In this document: positions 10,122 through 25,100 of the stretch, in pieces | How the letters are laid out: every line of letters starts with the position of its first letter | Position numbering within the stretch: position 1 is the stretch's first letter | Assembly (NCBI GenBank): GCA_013398275.1 | Contig: VZSE01014389.1 | Location: 4,260,636 to 4,324,635, forward strand | DNA from: Promerops cafer | Lineage: Eukaryota > Chordata > Aves > Passeriformes > Nectariniidae | Length of the DNA stretch: 64,000 nt | Reading direction: 5' to 3' | Position numbers and translations under genes: made by a program | Notes under the pieces: generated by a model | Told to the model about the DNA's origin: nothing | Seen by the model: the letters and a program-made list of their open reading frames with translations, nothing else | Databases searched by the model: none

Positions 10122-13100
10122 GTAAGAGGACTTTTTCTAAAGGGCTGTGAAAGAGTAAGGGGATTCATTTTGTGGGTTGAAAGCAGATTGCTAGCTGATC
10201 TGCTCTGGCATGGCATTGAGCAGCTCGGTGATGACGAGGAAAGGCCAGAGCTACAGAGCATTTTCTTTGTGTACAGGGCACCAAGGGCTCAAGTGGTGCA
10301 ACAGTTGGATCTAGGTAGAAATGGTCAATCACTTTCTTGCTCTGCCACCACTGCTAATATATAACCGATATGTGTTTCATGAAAGTGAGTCCTTCTAGAA
10401 ATTAAAATTACTTATTTGAAGTCAGTCAAAAGGAACTGACAAAATTGGACACAGGTTTTGCTAAGACTGGATGCTGCGTAAGTGCTGAGCTATGAGTGGG
10501 CAGATCACAGTGTGATGTGCACAGTTGTGCACCTCTGTGTTGGCTGAACACTTGGACTTATGCTAGGAATGTCTGGGCTATACATGGGGAAGATCAAAGT
10601 CACCCTGGGACAAGCATCATTGAGCTCTCAGGATTCCAAACAATTGTGCTTTTGTGCAAACGTTTTAGACATCAGGCTTAATCACAGTCATGGGATTCTG
10701 CTTGAATCAAAGTAGATCCATAACTCTTCATCTGTCTCCTTTGCTTTACAGGTTATCTGCCTAATTCCTCTGTTTTTCTGTTTGTGATGTCCTCTTTGTC
10801 CTGTCCTAGGATACACTATCAATTGGAAAACTGTTTTTTATATTTCACTTCTGCAGTCATCTTGGATGAGTGTATTAATCTAAAAACAGTCCTTATCACA
10901 AGATAAGGGGTCATTGCTTGTTTGGTTTTGCTTTGTCTCACAACTAATTTAGTATACTGCTCTATGTTTAGCAGCTTTGGGCTAAAACTACTACACAAAA
11001 TTGCATAGTCTCCTACTTTCATTTGTGTGAAGGGTGTGGAACTACTATTCCTTTACTTGCCTTTTTGGGAACATGAAACAATCTTCTGAGGGGAACCAGG
11101 GAGACATTTTTCCTTCATGTGACACGATTAATGCTGTTTGAAATGATCTGTCGTGGAAGAAACTTTGGAATAACTGCTGTGACTGTGGTTGTTGGGAACA
11201 TGTGTGAATTAGCCTCAGCTGGTATTAGCTGGTGTCATTATCCAGTGAATGTGCTGGGTTCTGTGCTGCCGATAAGGTTCACTGATTGCTGCACTTTTAG
11301 CGCTGGTTTAAATCCTGACATACATATCCAGAACAGGGACAGATCTTTCAGCTTTTTATGCAGTGGAGATCTTCCAGGGCTGAACTTCTTCTTCCAAAGG
11401 CTAGCATGCTCCTGACTCTATAGGAGACTGTCTTGGCAATATCCCTGCACATTGATGGATGAGATGTAATGAAGGGGAGGCCAGAATGGCCCCTTTGTAG
11501 CAGCCACTGGTGCTCCCTGAAAAGACTAAGCGTGAGTTTTCTTGAGAGATCCTTTCCTCTCTGAGATCAGTCTTCCGAAGTCTGGCCTGTCTTGGGTCTG
11601 TGGGAGTTGGGGTACAGCAGCAGGAAGCCTAGAGCTTCTCTGACAGCAGTACACAAATGATAATGAGGGTTTTCAGGGAGGTCCCACTGTCCACAACAGG
11701 ACACATACAGCACCCAGGAAGCAGAACCAAGGTTAATTCTCTGAGTGGCCAAATCTTACTGCCTAGACAAATGGAGGCAGGGAAGCCTCACAAAGAGAAC
11801 CAAGATGCGTCCCTCTTACTTTAACATTCACCTGTGTATTTTATTCCAAGAGTGAACAAGCCTATCCTCAGTTTTGAACAAAACATAATAAGCAAAAAGA
11901 CAGTGTTTGGACAATTTGGGTGCAAGGAGGGACCTCATCACACTTATCTGTTAGCCAGGGCAGCAGATTTTGATATTTTAAGCAAGTGAACATTTTGAGT
12001 GTTTTCAGCTTTATCACTCTCCCAAACAAAGCCACATATATGTGGAAGAATCAGATAGATTCAGGTGCAGATAGTGAAAGGAACAGAGTTAAACCACACG
12101 AAGAGATTTTTTGGGTTTTTTTCTCTAAACCTTGCACACACAGGCAAGTCCTTCCCTTTGTGTGTACTACTAATGGTTAAAAATTTGATCTTTATATGAA
12201 GCCATTCTGTGAAGCTCACTTACCTAATCCTGAGGGTAGAAGTTTGCTAGTCTTGACATGTCAGCAGCTTCTAATGGCTTGAGATATTGCTGTGTTTTGC
12301 AGTGAGGCATGAAAGCTCATGCCCCTCACATCCCTCACAGTTCTTTATCCCATGGGAGGTAAAGTAGCTAGATATTTTTCATAGAGATATTTCAATCATT
12401 AATGCACAGCTTTTATCTATTACCTGAAAATATATCTTATAATTGTGTGATCCACCAGTCTATCAGTCATACATTACCTTTTTAACTTTGTTCATTGGTT
12501 CAATGTCCCTTTCATTTTCCTCTCTGCTTCTCCATTCCACATATTATATTGTACAGTGACTTACAGAAGTCATGCATGACTGCTATTTCTTGATGACTGT
12601 TGTTGAACATCTGGTTTATTCATAGGGGAGCTATCGTACTCGAGAACAGGTAGACACATCCTAGAAATTTCAGCCTGAGGCAAGCCCGTTTGCAGTCCAT
12701 GTTGCTATTTCTTTAAATCCTTTATTTCAATACCCAAGACAGGAAACACACTGAACTTCAGATGTGGTAAATTAGAAATATATTCTTTCTATACTTAGAA
12801 ATATATATAGAAATACAAAATAAATTAGAGCTATATATCTTTGTTAAAATACTAAACATGGTGTTCTTAGTTAAGTAAGAGTACATAACTAAGAACACCA
12901 TGTTCATTGTTTTAACAAAGATTCAGAAAAAGATAAAGATTTTTGTGGAGAACAAAAAGAAAGAACACCTGCGTTTATATTAGATAGCATAAAAGTATCT
13001 AAAGGTTATAATTTTATCGTATTTCCAATCACTAGCTTTGTGAGCTTTACAAGAGGCATTGCCAAGGCCAGGTTATTCCCAGTTCATCTATTGCTTCTGC

Positions 13101-16100
13101 TTGTGGAAACATGAATAGAGATAGATGGGCTCTATGGAGTCATTGCAATACAAAAATCTTTATGTGTTTGGTTTGCTGTAAATGTCAATTTATTTTTTGT
13201 AAATGAACCCTTTTCAAATGTAATTGAGGCTGTGCTGTCATTTTACATCTTTAGATTTTGAAATGTCTCCACTTGGAAAAGACCCTCTGGAAGCCTTGAG
13301 GACCTTATCCTTTTCAGAAAACCCAGGTTTACAGCAGTCGGCTGCCCTCTATTACTTGCATATGAGTCAGCACAGTAAGTTATCTCAGTAAGCATTAGAA
13401 AATTTTCATGTAATTATAAATAAAAATATTATTTCAAACTCTGAAATTCCTTTTGATTCATACAAGTTTGTTTTTTTTTTTGCTTTCATGCTATGTTGTT
13501 TGCCAGAGAAGATGGAAAACTTGCCATGTAGGCAGAGTCAGTTCTGGGTTTTGCTATGAGGAGATATCTCTTATGATTGTAAAAGACTGTTATTTATGAA
13601 ATTGTTATACTTCTGTGAAACTCAGCAGAACCCAAAGTATTGAGAGTTAGTGTATACTGAATCTCCTGAAAGCAACACAGTCAAAATATGGTGAAAGGAA
13701 ATGGACATAGTGACCAGTTAATGTTTTATATTATATACAACAGAGGACAAAGCTCCGGAAGACAGATTGTGGTGAAAATGTATGAAGGAAACATTCTTCT
13801 TTGTTCCAACTATTCTGTGGGAGCACTTGACTCTTGAGGTAGTTAATGGTTAGGAGTCAGCCTAGATATCCCAAATAAAATACCAGCAAGAGTTTGGATT
13901 CTACAAAAAGGTAAAAATACTAGCAATAAGCAGGTTGCAATTTATTTATCTATTTGTTTATTTTAATTTTACTTCCAAGAGAATATTTTGTCACTTGGAT
14001 GATAGCTTCATCCCATATGCTTTTTGCTGGATAAAAAGTGCAGATCACAACGCAAGGACCTGCTGTGAGGCAGAATGACTGGTTTGGTAGCAAGGCACAC
14101 TGCTTCCCTTCCCGTGATGTTTTTGAAGTACTTGATTATTCAAAACCTCTTCAGGAAACTTGCCCTGTTTGCTGGCAGCAGTGGAATTTTAATGAAGGTG
14201 AATAGCACTCAGCCTGTCTATGGGAGCACCTGATGCTTAAGTCCATCAAGGCAAAAATGTGACTGTGGTGAACAATGGGATTCATGAATATTTCCTCTCA
14301 TTCTTGCAGTGAACATCGTCCTGCCTGTGGAGCATCTAGAACCCTTCTATGCCTTACTACGTTCCGCTGACCTGGAGGTGCAGCAGATGTCTTCCTTGTC
14401 CCTTGTCAACTTCTTGCTGGAAGGAAATAGTGAGTAATTAATGACATATCTCTCTCTTCAGGTGAAGAAGTATCTCTTCAGCCAGACACAGACAGAAGGA
14501 GGGCACTTCTACAAAAATCTAGATTCCTTTTTTGTGTTCCTGATAGGACAAGTGCAACTCTGGTTCTGACTGCAAGATACTTAGCTTCTAGTGGCACCAA
14601 GATATATCAGATCCCTCCAGCTAGATTATATAACGTGGTGAGAGTTCTTGGATCTGTGCACAAAGGCTGATAAATTATTCCCAGACCAGTGAGGGAATTC
14701 TATTCTCATTCTTGGATCTACAGACATTTTTCCTTTCAAAGAATGGACACAGCTCATAGAAATAAACTCTATGTATGAGACAGTGCTAATTTTCTAGTTA
14801 TTTATGAACTGGACCTTAGTCTTAAATTGCTTGCAAAGTTAAAAAAGAAGAAGTTTAAATGCTTAGTATAATTTACTTGCTTCTGTAACTAAAGGGGAAA
14901 ATAGATTTGAGATAGAATCTGGGAGATGCAGAAGAAAAGCTTCCCAATAAAGTTTATGTTGATAGACAGGGCATGAACATGCCACACCTCATCAACAGAG
15001 TTCTTGTTGCATCCACTAGTGCACTCCTGGGCACCTGGGCCACAACAAATATTCCATCCTGCAGTCCCGTAATAGCAGAAGACAGGCTCAGTCTTCAGTG
15101 AATCTGGCCTTTTTCTTTGCTTTCTTTTTTAAGGATTTTGCTGCAAATAATATCATGTCACTATTTACAAATGAAAAATAATATTTAAAGGGTAGACCTC
15201 AAAAGAAAAAGAAAGGGTGGGGGGGTTGCTGAGTAAATTGTGAACCTATTGGAAAGCTGCAGGTGCTCTTGCCAAAATTAACCTGATTTGGGAGCTTCTG
15301 GCCTAAACTCTCCAAACATCTGTTACACTCTTTCGTGCATATGAAGGGAAATTAAGCAAACCCAGCTAGGGACTGTGAGTGGCTTTCAGGCTGTTTCCAT
15401 CTTAGGTCTATTTTTTATAACCATAATGTAGATCTCCAAAGCAGTATTCTTTCCACAAAATCACTTAACTGTTTATATTTTTATTTTTCCATTTTTTCTT
15501 GAATTTTTGAATAGTTGACAAAGAATTAGTTGTCCAAATGGGTTTACTTGAGCCAATTCTGGATCTACTTGAATCAGAGGATCCCACTGTCCAGTGTAAT
15601 TCCTGTGCCTGCATCATGATTTTGGCTGTTTCAGGTGAGTGTTCTCTTTGCCTTTATCCTCTGCTGTGAATTCATTCAACTCTTCCATCATATTTTAAGA
15701 TGAAACAACCTATTTGCAATTGGTTTAAGAGTCATAAGACGCAGCAACAAGTTTTGGTATTCCCACATCATAAATTCAACCTCCTGACATTCCAGTTATT
15801 TTTCTCAGTGTTTCTGACCTTTGTGCTCTTATGATTACAAACCTTTTTCTGATTTGCATCCTAAATGTATTCATGACCGGCTTATCTTAATTCATGTCTA
15901 CACTGGCTTTTGCTTCAGGAGTTCTGTCTCTCTGATGTCTGTGCTCATGAGGTTCCTTCATTTTACTAGACTGAAAAAGCCAAGATCTTTTAAGACTCCT
16001 CTTGTAAGTGAGACTCTCCATTCATCTTCAGCGTCCTTCTGGGTGCAAATTATATGTTCCAGGAATGGAACATAGCATTTGCGTGTGCCGTATCGTGATA

Positions 16101-19100
16101 CCACAGGCCTCAGGCATTGTTACAGTGCCAAGATATAGATAAATGCTGCAGGAATTCCATTTTGGATTCATCTCTTCTGAAACAGAAGTCACCAGAAATG
16201 TGTAGTATTTCAGCTAGGGTCTCACCTGTGCCTTTTATTGTGGCACGTAGGGAAATACGTTTTGTGGTACATCTCATGGTAACACTTGCAGATTTGGCAA
16301 TTGTGCCATGGTGATTTTGTCGTCCTACAGCTGACTTAATCACTTAGTCTTGCTCCTCCTCCTCTGCTTCTGTTTCCAGCAGACACCAAGTAATCAAGGC
16401 TCTACCACAAGAGTTTCCAAGTGCACATCCCTGCATTTTGTACAGGTTTCATTCTGTTTCCGTTGCTTCAGTCTTCTAACTTGTCTTCATTTGTAAAATA
16501 TTCTGGTCCTCCACTGCACTGACAGTTCTACATTCGCATCTTTGTTTTAACTCTCTGGTTCAAAGCAAGTACAGACTAGCCCTCATGGAATTCCATTTGT
16601 AGCCTCTTCCCATACAGTCATTCCCATTCAGCAAAACTTGCTGCCAGTTTGCTTTCAGTCAGTTTGTTATCTGTCATGTCTTGCATTCATTACTTGCATT
16701 TGTCATTTGACAAATGACTTGCATTTGTCACCAACTTCTGCTTAACTATGCATATTTCCTATAATGATATTAATATTTTTCTGGTATCCAGACAGGTAAG
16801 TTCAGCCACAGTTACCAAAAGAAAGGTTATCATGTTAGTCTGTGTTACTCTACCTTGTGCAAACTTGTAGTTCTCCAGTACAAATTGTGTACAAGTAGAA
16901 AAGCCATTAATAACATTTATTTCCCTTCCTGTAGCCAGCTTCCCTCTCCAGCATGGGAGGGTGCAGTCTGATGTCCCAGAAGACTGAGGGAAGCATGATG
17001 AAAGTGCTAATTTCTCATTTAAGTATTTATGTTGCAAAGGAGGAGTGGATAAGCAGGATCCAACCACATGAAAGTGCTGATTTGTGTTTTATCCCACCTT
17101 TTTGTTTTAATTTCAGGTTTTTAAACACTTTTCCCTTAGGAGCTTATTTTTAAGCATTGTATGTTATTGTTAGGTTAAGAATTCTACATACTACATTACT
17201 TTGTGTGGAATGCAAATTGCCTCATTTAAATATCTTAATTAGGCATGGCATCACTAAACTTTTAGGTACTTGGCATTAGAAGGACGTTGTTTGTGTAGGG
17301 TCAGTGAAGTTAAGCCCCTGAAGATTTACAGAGAGATGTCCTTTCACCTGTTTTAAACCATCCACAGAGAAAGTAATTTGTTTGGGCACCTAAGGATGTT
17401 AGTCCTGAAGACACTCTTGCCCTTCTAGTTGTCTAACCTGGAATATAGGGAACCCTCAGCTACTCCAGATCCAGGCTACCTTCATTCCCTGTGGTCTTCT
17501 AATGCCTTTGCACACTGCATTAAGCACCAATGTCCTTCTGAGCAGAAGTACTCCAAATTAAGCACTCAAGGAGCTTTCAAAGCTGAACATAGAGGTAGGC
17601 AGTCCTGCATAGGCTGGGTTGCTGCCTGGAATTTGATCAGTGCTGAGGATCTCAGTCCCAGTTTAACTAGGATTTAAATGGGCTGGATCCATTTATTTGT
17701 TTTTCAGACTATATTTAGATACCACAGACATGAGACTAAAGCAAGAGGCAATTCTCCAGGGTTTATTTTAATTTTAACTTGCAGACTCTGATATTTTTAA
17801 GTGTCTGCTTGAGAAAAGTATCCTGTTCAGTCATATCCTTCAGGAAGGCCATTTATGCAAAAAAAGATTAATATGGAAGCACAACCAAATTAGGAAAATC
17901 CTTAGATGGCTTTAAGGTGACAAAAATTTTGCATCTAAGAACGGTCTTAATTCTGTTGCAACAAGCATGCAAGACTATGTAGAGTGAAACTGTTCAGCAG
18001 TGTTACTGCAGGTCATTTGTAAATTGGGTTCTCTCCCTGCTGCAATAGGAAGCTGAAAATAAGAAGAGCAAACTGACCCATTCGGATGAAAAATATTTGA
18101 AGGTTAGTTTGTTCCAACACCAGCATTTGTCCACGCAGCAAAAGGACACATGCATGGTTGGCAATTATCAGCAGCTTTTCAATCAGTGAGTGAAAGTAAT
18201 CAGTTCTGGGATAAGAACTCAGAGTACTTCAGAACAGAACTAAATGTTCGCATCTTTGGGGTTTAGGGGGGCCTGCACATCTGCTTTAAGCTAAAATGAG
18301 GATGATGCACATTCAAATTTGTTCTGATGGGAATTTTTAAGCACACAAACATCAGAGAGTGGAAAGAAAGAATTTATAAATTAGTGAGTTATTCAAACAC
18401 AGTTTGAGTAGATGTTGTTGATTTCTCCACTTTAGTGTAGCATCTCGAATACATGGCTTCCTTCTAAAAGCATTCCAAGGGCCATCAGTGGTTGCAGTGG
18501 CATCAGTGGAGAGACTGCATTTTTTAAGATAAACAGGTGGTCCAGGAGAGAAGCATGATCTAGCCTGCCACATCTCTTATAGAGATGGCAATACAGTTAC
18601 ACATCTTGGTGAAATAGATTTCCCCATCTAATCTGGCATCATAAACTGGCAAAACAAGTATTTAGGCACAATATCTGACAGAAGAAAGAATTTGCCTAAG
18701 TTTCGTCCAAATGTTCATAATCCCTTTTCACAAATGCAAGGTTCTCTTCCACATTCACAAACATTCATGGAGTACATTGTGTACAAGAATAAGGGAACCA
18801 GCGATATCTAAATTCTTTCTTAATCTTTTTACCTCTCTTTTTTGTTCAGCTGAGTAGTTTGCATCACACCAGTTGGAGCCATACAAAAGACTTTCTGCTT
18901 CTACTGAGGGAAACAAAAGAACGGTATGTAGGCAGATTAGATTAGAGAAGGGCTTGTCTACGAAAGGGACCAGAATATTTCACCAGAATTACAGCTTCCC
19001 ACATGGAAAAGCTATTTAAAATAGTTTACTCTTCCCAGAACAATTATTTTTCTCAATTTTTTTTTCCAGAATAAAAGTTATTTACATGAGTATATACTCA

Positions 19101-22100
19101 TAGGAAGACAGAAAATTACTTGCCCTGGAATATTAAACTGATACTATCTGAACTACTTGAATAAATATCCTGGCTAATCTGTGTATGTCAATTCCCCACT
19201 ATATAGGCTCTAGGTATAAAACTAACAGCTTTGTTCTCATAACTCTCTGAGTTAGTTAGCACCTGAAGACTTGATCTCATCCAAATACCTTTATTTTTTT
19301 TTGCTCTGTCCGCTACATGTTTCTCTAAGCGAACTTACACAGACTGGTCATTGTTTAAACTGTGTATAAATACTGTTAATTTTACAGAATTAAGCATTAT
19401 AGATTTTTTTTTTTCACCAGCTTTTCATCCAAGAGTCTTAAGGGATTCTGCAGATCTTTTTTTAGTTCTCCTTGTACTCCAGGATGTTGAATACAACTGT
19501 ACAACTTAATACATTGCCATGAAAGGAATCACCACCATTTCAGAGAAGCATCATCTTTTCAAATACCAATGTTTCAATCAAATTCTGTCTTTAGAAACAT
19601 CGGCACTGCTTGTAGATGTCAAGTGAGTAACACAGGGACATTCCAAGACAAAAATTGGCCCTGAATATACCCTACTAAATTAATTAAACCTTACCTGCAG
19701 TTAATGATGTTGGTTTTGGTTATCACACTGTGAATAGGTTGATCAGACATACCAAGCGTATGAAGCAAGTAAGACACTTTGTTAACCTGTTTAAAGGATC
19801 TTAAGGATATTTTAATTATCCTACTCACAAACCAAAAGCATTGAACCAGCTGTGATTTATGGCTGATACAGAAGTCATGAGTTGGTTTCCTTCCTGTTAA
19901 GCTCTCAGAATTTTTCACAGTTTACTTTGAGCATGCAGAGAAATCAGAGAAGGGAACACCAAAGGACTAGTCCTGCTAGTTGTCCTGCTTGTGGCTCACA
20001 GTAAGATGGCAGTAAGTATTTCTTTCTTTCTTTGATTCCTTACTCCAGAGTCCAACCGAGAGGCTATTGGTGCTGCTAGAGGAGTTACACCTCTACTGTC
20101 TCTTGCCAAGTCCTATGATCCCAGAGTCCAACAAAATGCAGTTGGTGCTATTCTGAACCTCACACAATCAGGTATTTCGGATTAATGGTTTACCTGAATT
20201 GCCAATAGGAAACTACTGATAGAAAAATAATCCTAAAAGTTAAGGCAAGAATAAAAGCATATCTGAGCAACAAGTTATTTGCTCTGCATATGGAATTCAT
20301 GTTGGTACCACAAGTTGATGATTTACGTTTAGCTGATACAGGCCCTTTTTTGCCTAGCAGCAAAACAAAAAAGCCTAATTTTCAAATCCGAAGGGCTAGC
20401 GTATGGATATTTAAACAATCAGTCATAGAAATAGAAAAAAAAAATAGCCATTTGTTAAAGAAATAATTTGGCCTAAAAAGAAGTCACCAGGACATTTGGT
20501 GTACTTGAAAGAAATCTGAGGAGCTTATCCAACAAAGTTGAGATTTAGGAGCTTTTTGTTTGTTCTGATTAGCTCAGTGCTGGAATATGCAAAGTAAAAC
20601 TATCATGGGTCAGACATTAAAGACTCCTGGAATATCTGCCAACAGCAGTACTTGGTCCTCTGCAATTATATGTAGACTACCATAATTAACTCTTAAATAA
20701 AACAGCATTAAATTTCACCTACCAAGATGATACCATAATTCCATAGAGCTAAACTATAAAGTCATGAGTAACATCTCTGAACTCTGTGTTGTGGAAGGAA
20801 ACAGTTGGCAAGAACTTATACAGTTGGCTATTACATTTCTGGTATTATTCAGAATATTTTAAATAATTTGTTTTTAAAACACAGAAGTCATAGTGAAGAT
20901 CATACCTGAGGCTTTTCAGCTTCTCAAGCAATTCAGATTCTCAGAGCAGTTTTTAGCATAAAACCATCAAAAGCTTAATCAGACAGCCTGCTAGTCTTTT
21001 TGCTAAAATATCTGCATACTGCTGCATTACGCAAGCTCTAAATTATAAACTCTCCAATCACACTGACTGGCATATATTTGGACAACATCAGCACTCTTTA
21101 GAACCCAAGAACTGTGCACATCCCTTTTGAATAGTGCCTCCAGATGAGAGGGAGGAAAGGAGACTTTTACTTTTTCTTTTTAATGGCAGAGAAAATCCAA
21201 CAAGTCCTGTGCAAGGAAGGAGCCCTACCAGTTCTTGCCTTGCTGCTGGAATCTCCTGACTCAGAAGTCCAGGTATGACTAAAATAGGTCAGATTTTAAA
21301 ACATTATGACTGTAAGAAGAGCACAAACCACAGTATGCAGAAATAAAAAGGGTGAGAGGAGGAAAGGTTTCTCTAGTGAAGTGGAGAAACATGGGAGATC
21401 ATCTTGGTGAAACTCAGCTCAGTCACATAATATATATTAAAATACTCAATTTGTCTCAGTCCACTGGAGAAAGTTTATGATGCAAAACTTTCTCTGCCAG
21501 CACACATTAATGCATGCACACGGTTGTTATGTGGCTACCTTCTTATGTTTTTCAGATCACCAGAGAAGATGCAGATAAGTCTCTTCTCCTTGGTTTTGGG
21601 GTTTTTTTGTTTGTTTGTTTTTAGGGGTTTTTTTGTTTATTAGTTTTTTGGGGTTCTTTTGGTTGGTTTATTTTTGGTTTGTTTCGTTTGGGGTCTCTTT
21701 GCATCCTAATTTTGATCTTCCACTCTAAGCAATGTTACTAAGTATTCTGAGAAGACATAACTTGCAAAGATCTTTTTCTTGTTGTTGTAAATATCTGTAA
21801 AGCATCCTATTTTATACCTATCACAGACACCTCTTTGTGATTCTACACACTCAGCAGAAAGCTCATCTTAGTGCAAAAGCATGCTGATAAATAAACAATG
21901 AATCAGAGTTGTAAGCCTTACACTCTGCTAGTTTGTTCATTCAGTCCTTTGAGTAGCACAGAATTATTTGCTCCATCAGTTTAACTATCTCTAGTCAGAT
22001 TTTTTAAAATGTCTGAAGGGATGGACCCTCTGGAATTGCTTTCTGCAAACTGTTTCAGCATTTTTAGATTTCTCTGAGATGCATCTTAAGATTTCCATCT

Positions 22101-25100
22101 CTGTAGCTCAACCTGTTTCTTCTAATTACACCTCCCTAGTAATAGATACTTTTATATGTGTAATCCTCCCTAGCGTTAATGGTTAGATCCTTTGGAAATT
22201 ATCTCTTGGCATGCTAGAGCAATAGCTACATCCAGCTTGAGTAAATCAATGTAAACGCATCATACAGTAGATACAGATGACCTAACTTAGATGCCAGCAG
22301 CAATGTCATTGCAGCAGCAGAGCACATTCCCAAATAGCCAGGGTCCTAATGAGTGTACAACACGCCCCAGCAGGATTGCTGTAGCAGCTGCAGCATGTTG
22401 TGCCAACCCCATAGGCACCCTTAAGATGAAGAAGCATTTTATTTTCATTGGTTTTAAATCTGAGCATTTCTCCAATTTATTTGTATTCTCTTCAATGTGT
22501 CATCATTCTGACCTCTCTCTCTCTACATTTTTCTTGGTTCTTTGCAGTATTACAGCTGTGCTGCCCTAAGCAACGTGGCAGCCAATGTCCAGCACCACAA
22601 AGCCTTGCTGAGACCCAGTGACAGATTCCTGCTGCAGACACTGATCTCTCTCCTATCTTCTTCTGTGGCCAAGGTAAAGCTGTAGCTTCCCCTTTGTGAA
22701 AGGACTTAGCATCTGAGTAGAGCTATAAGCTTGGGCTTCCAGTTTCAGCCTCACATCATTCTGTTCATCTACTGTACAGGTACCTATGCAGCATCTTTCC
22801 CATGAGAAAAGACACCTATAATAGAAAATACATGGGTTCTACAAGGTCAATGTATGACGAAAGCGAAGGGAAATTATTAAAGTTGTTCTACAGCCCTGGA
22901 CACTTCCTTTAGACTAGGATAGCCTGTATGCTATTAACTTGAAATATCATGTGAGAAGTGCCCTGTCCAGGCTCTGTCTTTGATCATTGTGTCTGTGACA
23001 GAAGTTGTCTGACACATCTGTTGTGCTACTTCTTTTTTTCTTTTTGGTATCTGGAACTTTTACTGTATGGCTTTGAGGAATAACATCTTGAAAATCTTGC
23101 TTTGTTGGAAGCCACATCAAAGTAACTTCAAGAAACCACAGTTCAGGGTGGAACTTGAAATACTGTGTAGAAAGGAGGTGAAAAAAAGGCAAAGCAAATT
23201 GGACAATTTATTCCCCTTCATTTTCCTGTAACTTATTCTAAAATAAAGCCAACATCTGAACACCATTCTTCATCAACAGTAGGATGACTGATACTAGGAG
23301 GTTGTAAAAAAATTTCATCAAAACTTTGAAAAAAAATGCCAAAATTTACTCTAAAAGATAATGTAATAGCTTCCTAGTGTTGTCATGTTTATTTTGTGTG
23401 CAATAGGCAAGAACATGCATTACTGAAACTGCTCTTTTTCCTCCTCTCTCTCATTTTTAAATTTTTTGTTTTCCTCTTTGGCACAAGCAGGTTTCAAGCC
23501 AGGCATGTGTTTGCCTAAGAAATTTGGCTACCAGTGGTAAGCAATGTCTTGGAGATAAAGAAACCACACTATTTCTTTTTCTCTCTGCCTTTCAGAGTGA
23601 GCACACTGGGCTGGGAACCTTTCCTATCAAAAGCAAAGAGAAATTTTCTACATTTTAACTGGATGTTAAGGGAAGAGGAAGGTGCAGTGCATATCCTAAC
23701 TAAATCTGTCTTAGAGCTCCCAGGTAGCAAGGGGAGTATGTGGAGAAAGTGAGAAAGACAGTAGAAGTGTTTTTATGCACAGAGCCTTAGTGAGTCACTA
23801 AGCTTTCCTTCTTTCCATGTTTCTTAAGCATTAAACCCAATTAGGACAGAATGTCTCCTGAAATTGCTCATTGAGTGGGGACCTGCCTTCTCCAAGGCAT
23901 TCTGTCTATCATTAAAAGTAATTTTCTCCCATGCATTTATCATCCTCTTAAAAAAATCCTATTAAATGTCCAAGATTCATTTCTATGACATATTCAGGAG
24001 ATAGTGGCAGAGGACTGGCACACTCAGTGCTAAAGTCCCAGACTCCAGGGTAGAGTTATCCATCTAGAAAATGTACAGGTGCTAAATTTTCAAGCAGTCA
24101 CAATTATAGAGGAGTTGAGAGTGAAGGAAGTGCTGTACCACTCCTTGACGTGTTTGAAACACTCGGTCTGCTAGACCTTTCAGATCTGCCTCTCCACTTG
24201 CTGGCTGCTCTGGCACTGCCTTTTAGTGCACTCACTGAGGTTGCAGGGGCAAGTGGGGTATAACAACTCAGTGGGATGGCTGGGCTCTCTCCTGGCTATC
24301 CATAGCTCTGCAAGATAGGTGGTGCTTGGGAGGTCTTTCTGTTTGTGCAGCAGAAGCTGCCACCTTCTTACCTGGCCTTATGCCAGTGATGGACTCAGAA
24401 AATTCCCCTCACTCTTTTTTTTGAGGTTCAGACACAGACTAAGGGTGCCCAAACCTACATTCTGCCATCAAGCTTGTATTAATCCCTCAGCAAAAGGAGG
24501 CAGAACAAATGAGGGTTTATTTTTATAACTGAACATTTGGCATTGCCCCATCTCACGGAGATGGGGAGGTCCCCTCTCATTTGATCAGTGAGGCAACAGC
24601 CAACGGTTTGAGTCAGAGCCTGAATTACTCCCTGCAGTGCTCTGAACCCCCCTGACCTCCTTTGCTTTCCCACACCAGCGGACATCCAGGCCGAGATGGT
24701 TACTGAGAACGTCCTGCCCAAGCTGTGCTCTCTCCTGGCCTCTGGCAGCGAGGACGTGCGTCGTGCCTCCATTGCTCTGCTCTGGATACTCTCCCAGCAC
24801 CCACCCAACCAGGTATGGGAGGTCATTTCCCAAAAACAGAGGGGAAAGAGTAGTTCTGGCCACCACCTGGGGTAACACTCTGTTATGGCAAAATGGCCTA
24901 TGAAATGCATTTTGAGAATGTCCAAGAGACCCTGGGAGACTTCCCAATCCTTCTCTCTCCTACCCAAAATAACAAGACTTCATTTACTGCATCTGTGCTG
25001 TCACTAACTACCTGAGGAGCCATCTGTTGTGCTGAATGGGATCCAAAGGAGAGATCAGTGAGCGAGTAGAGAGGGAGTCATTGGATATGTGGATACTGCC

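Noticed and set aside
24479..24967. Minus-strand open frame of 162 codons
   Set aside because: It is the antisense of VAC8-like coding exon 9 and its flanks; the plus strand carries the conserved ARM sequence and splice sites.
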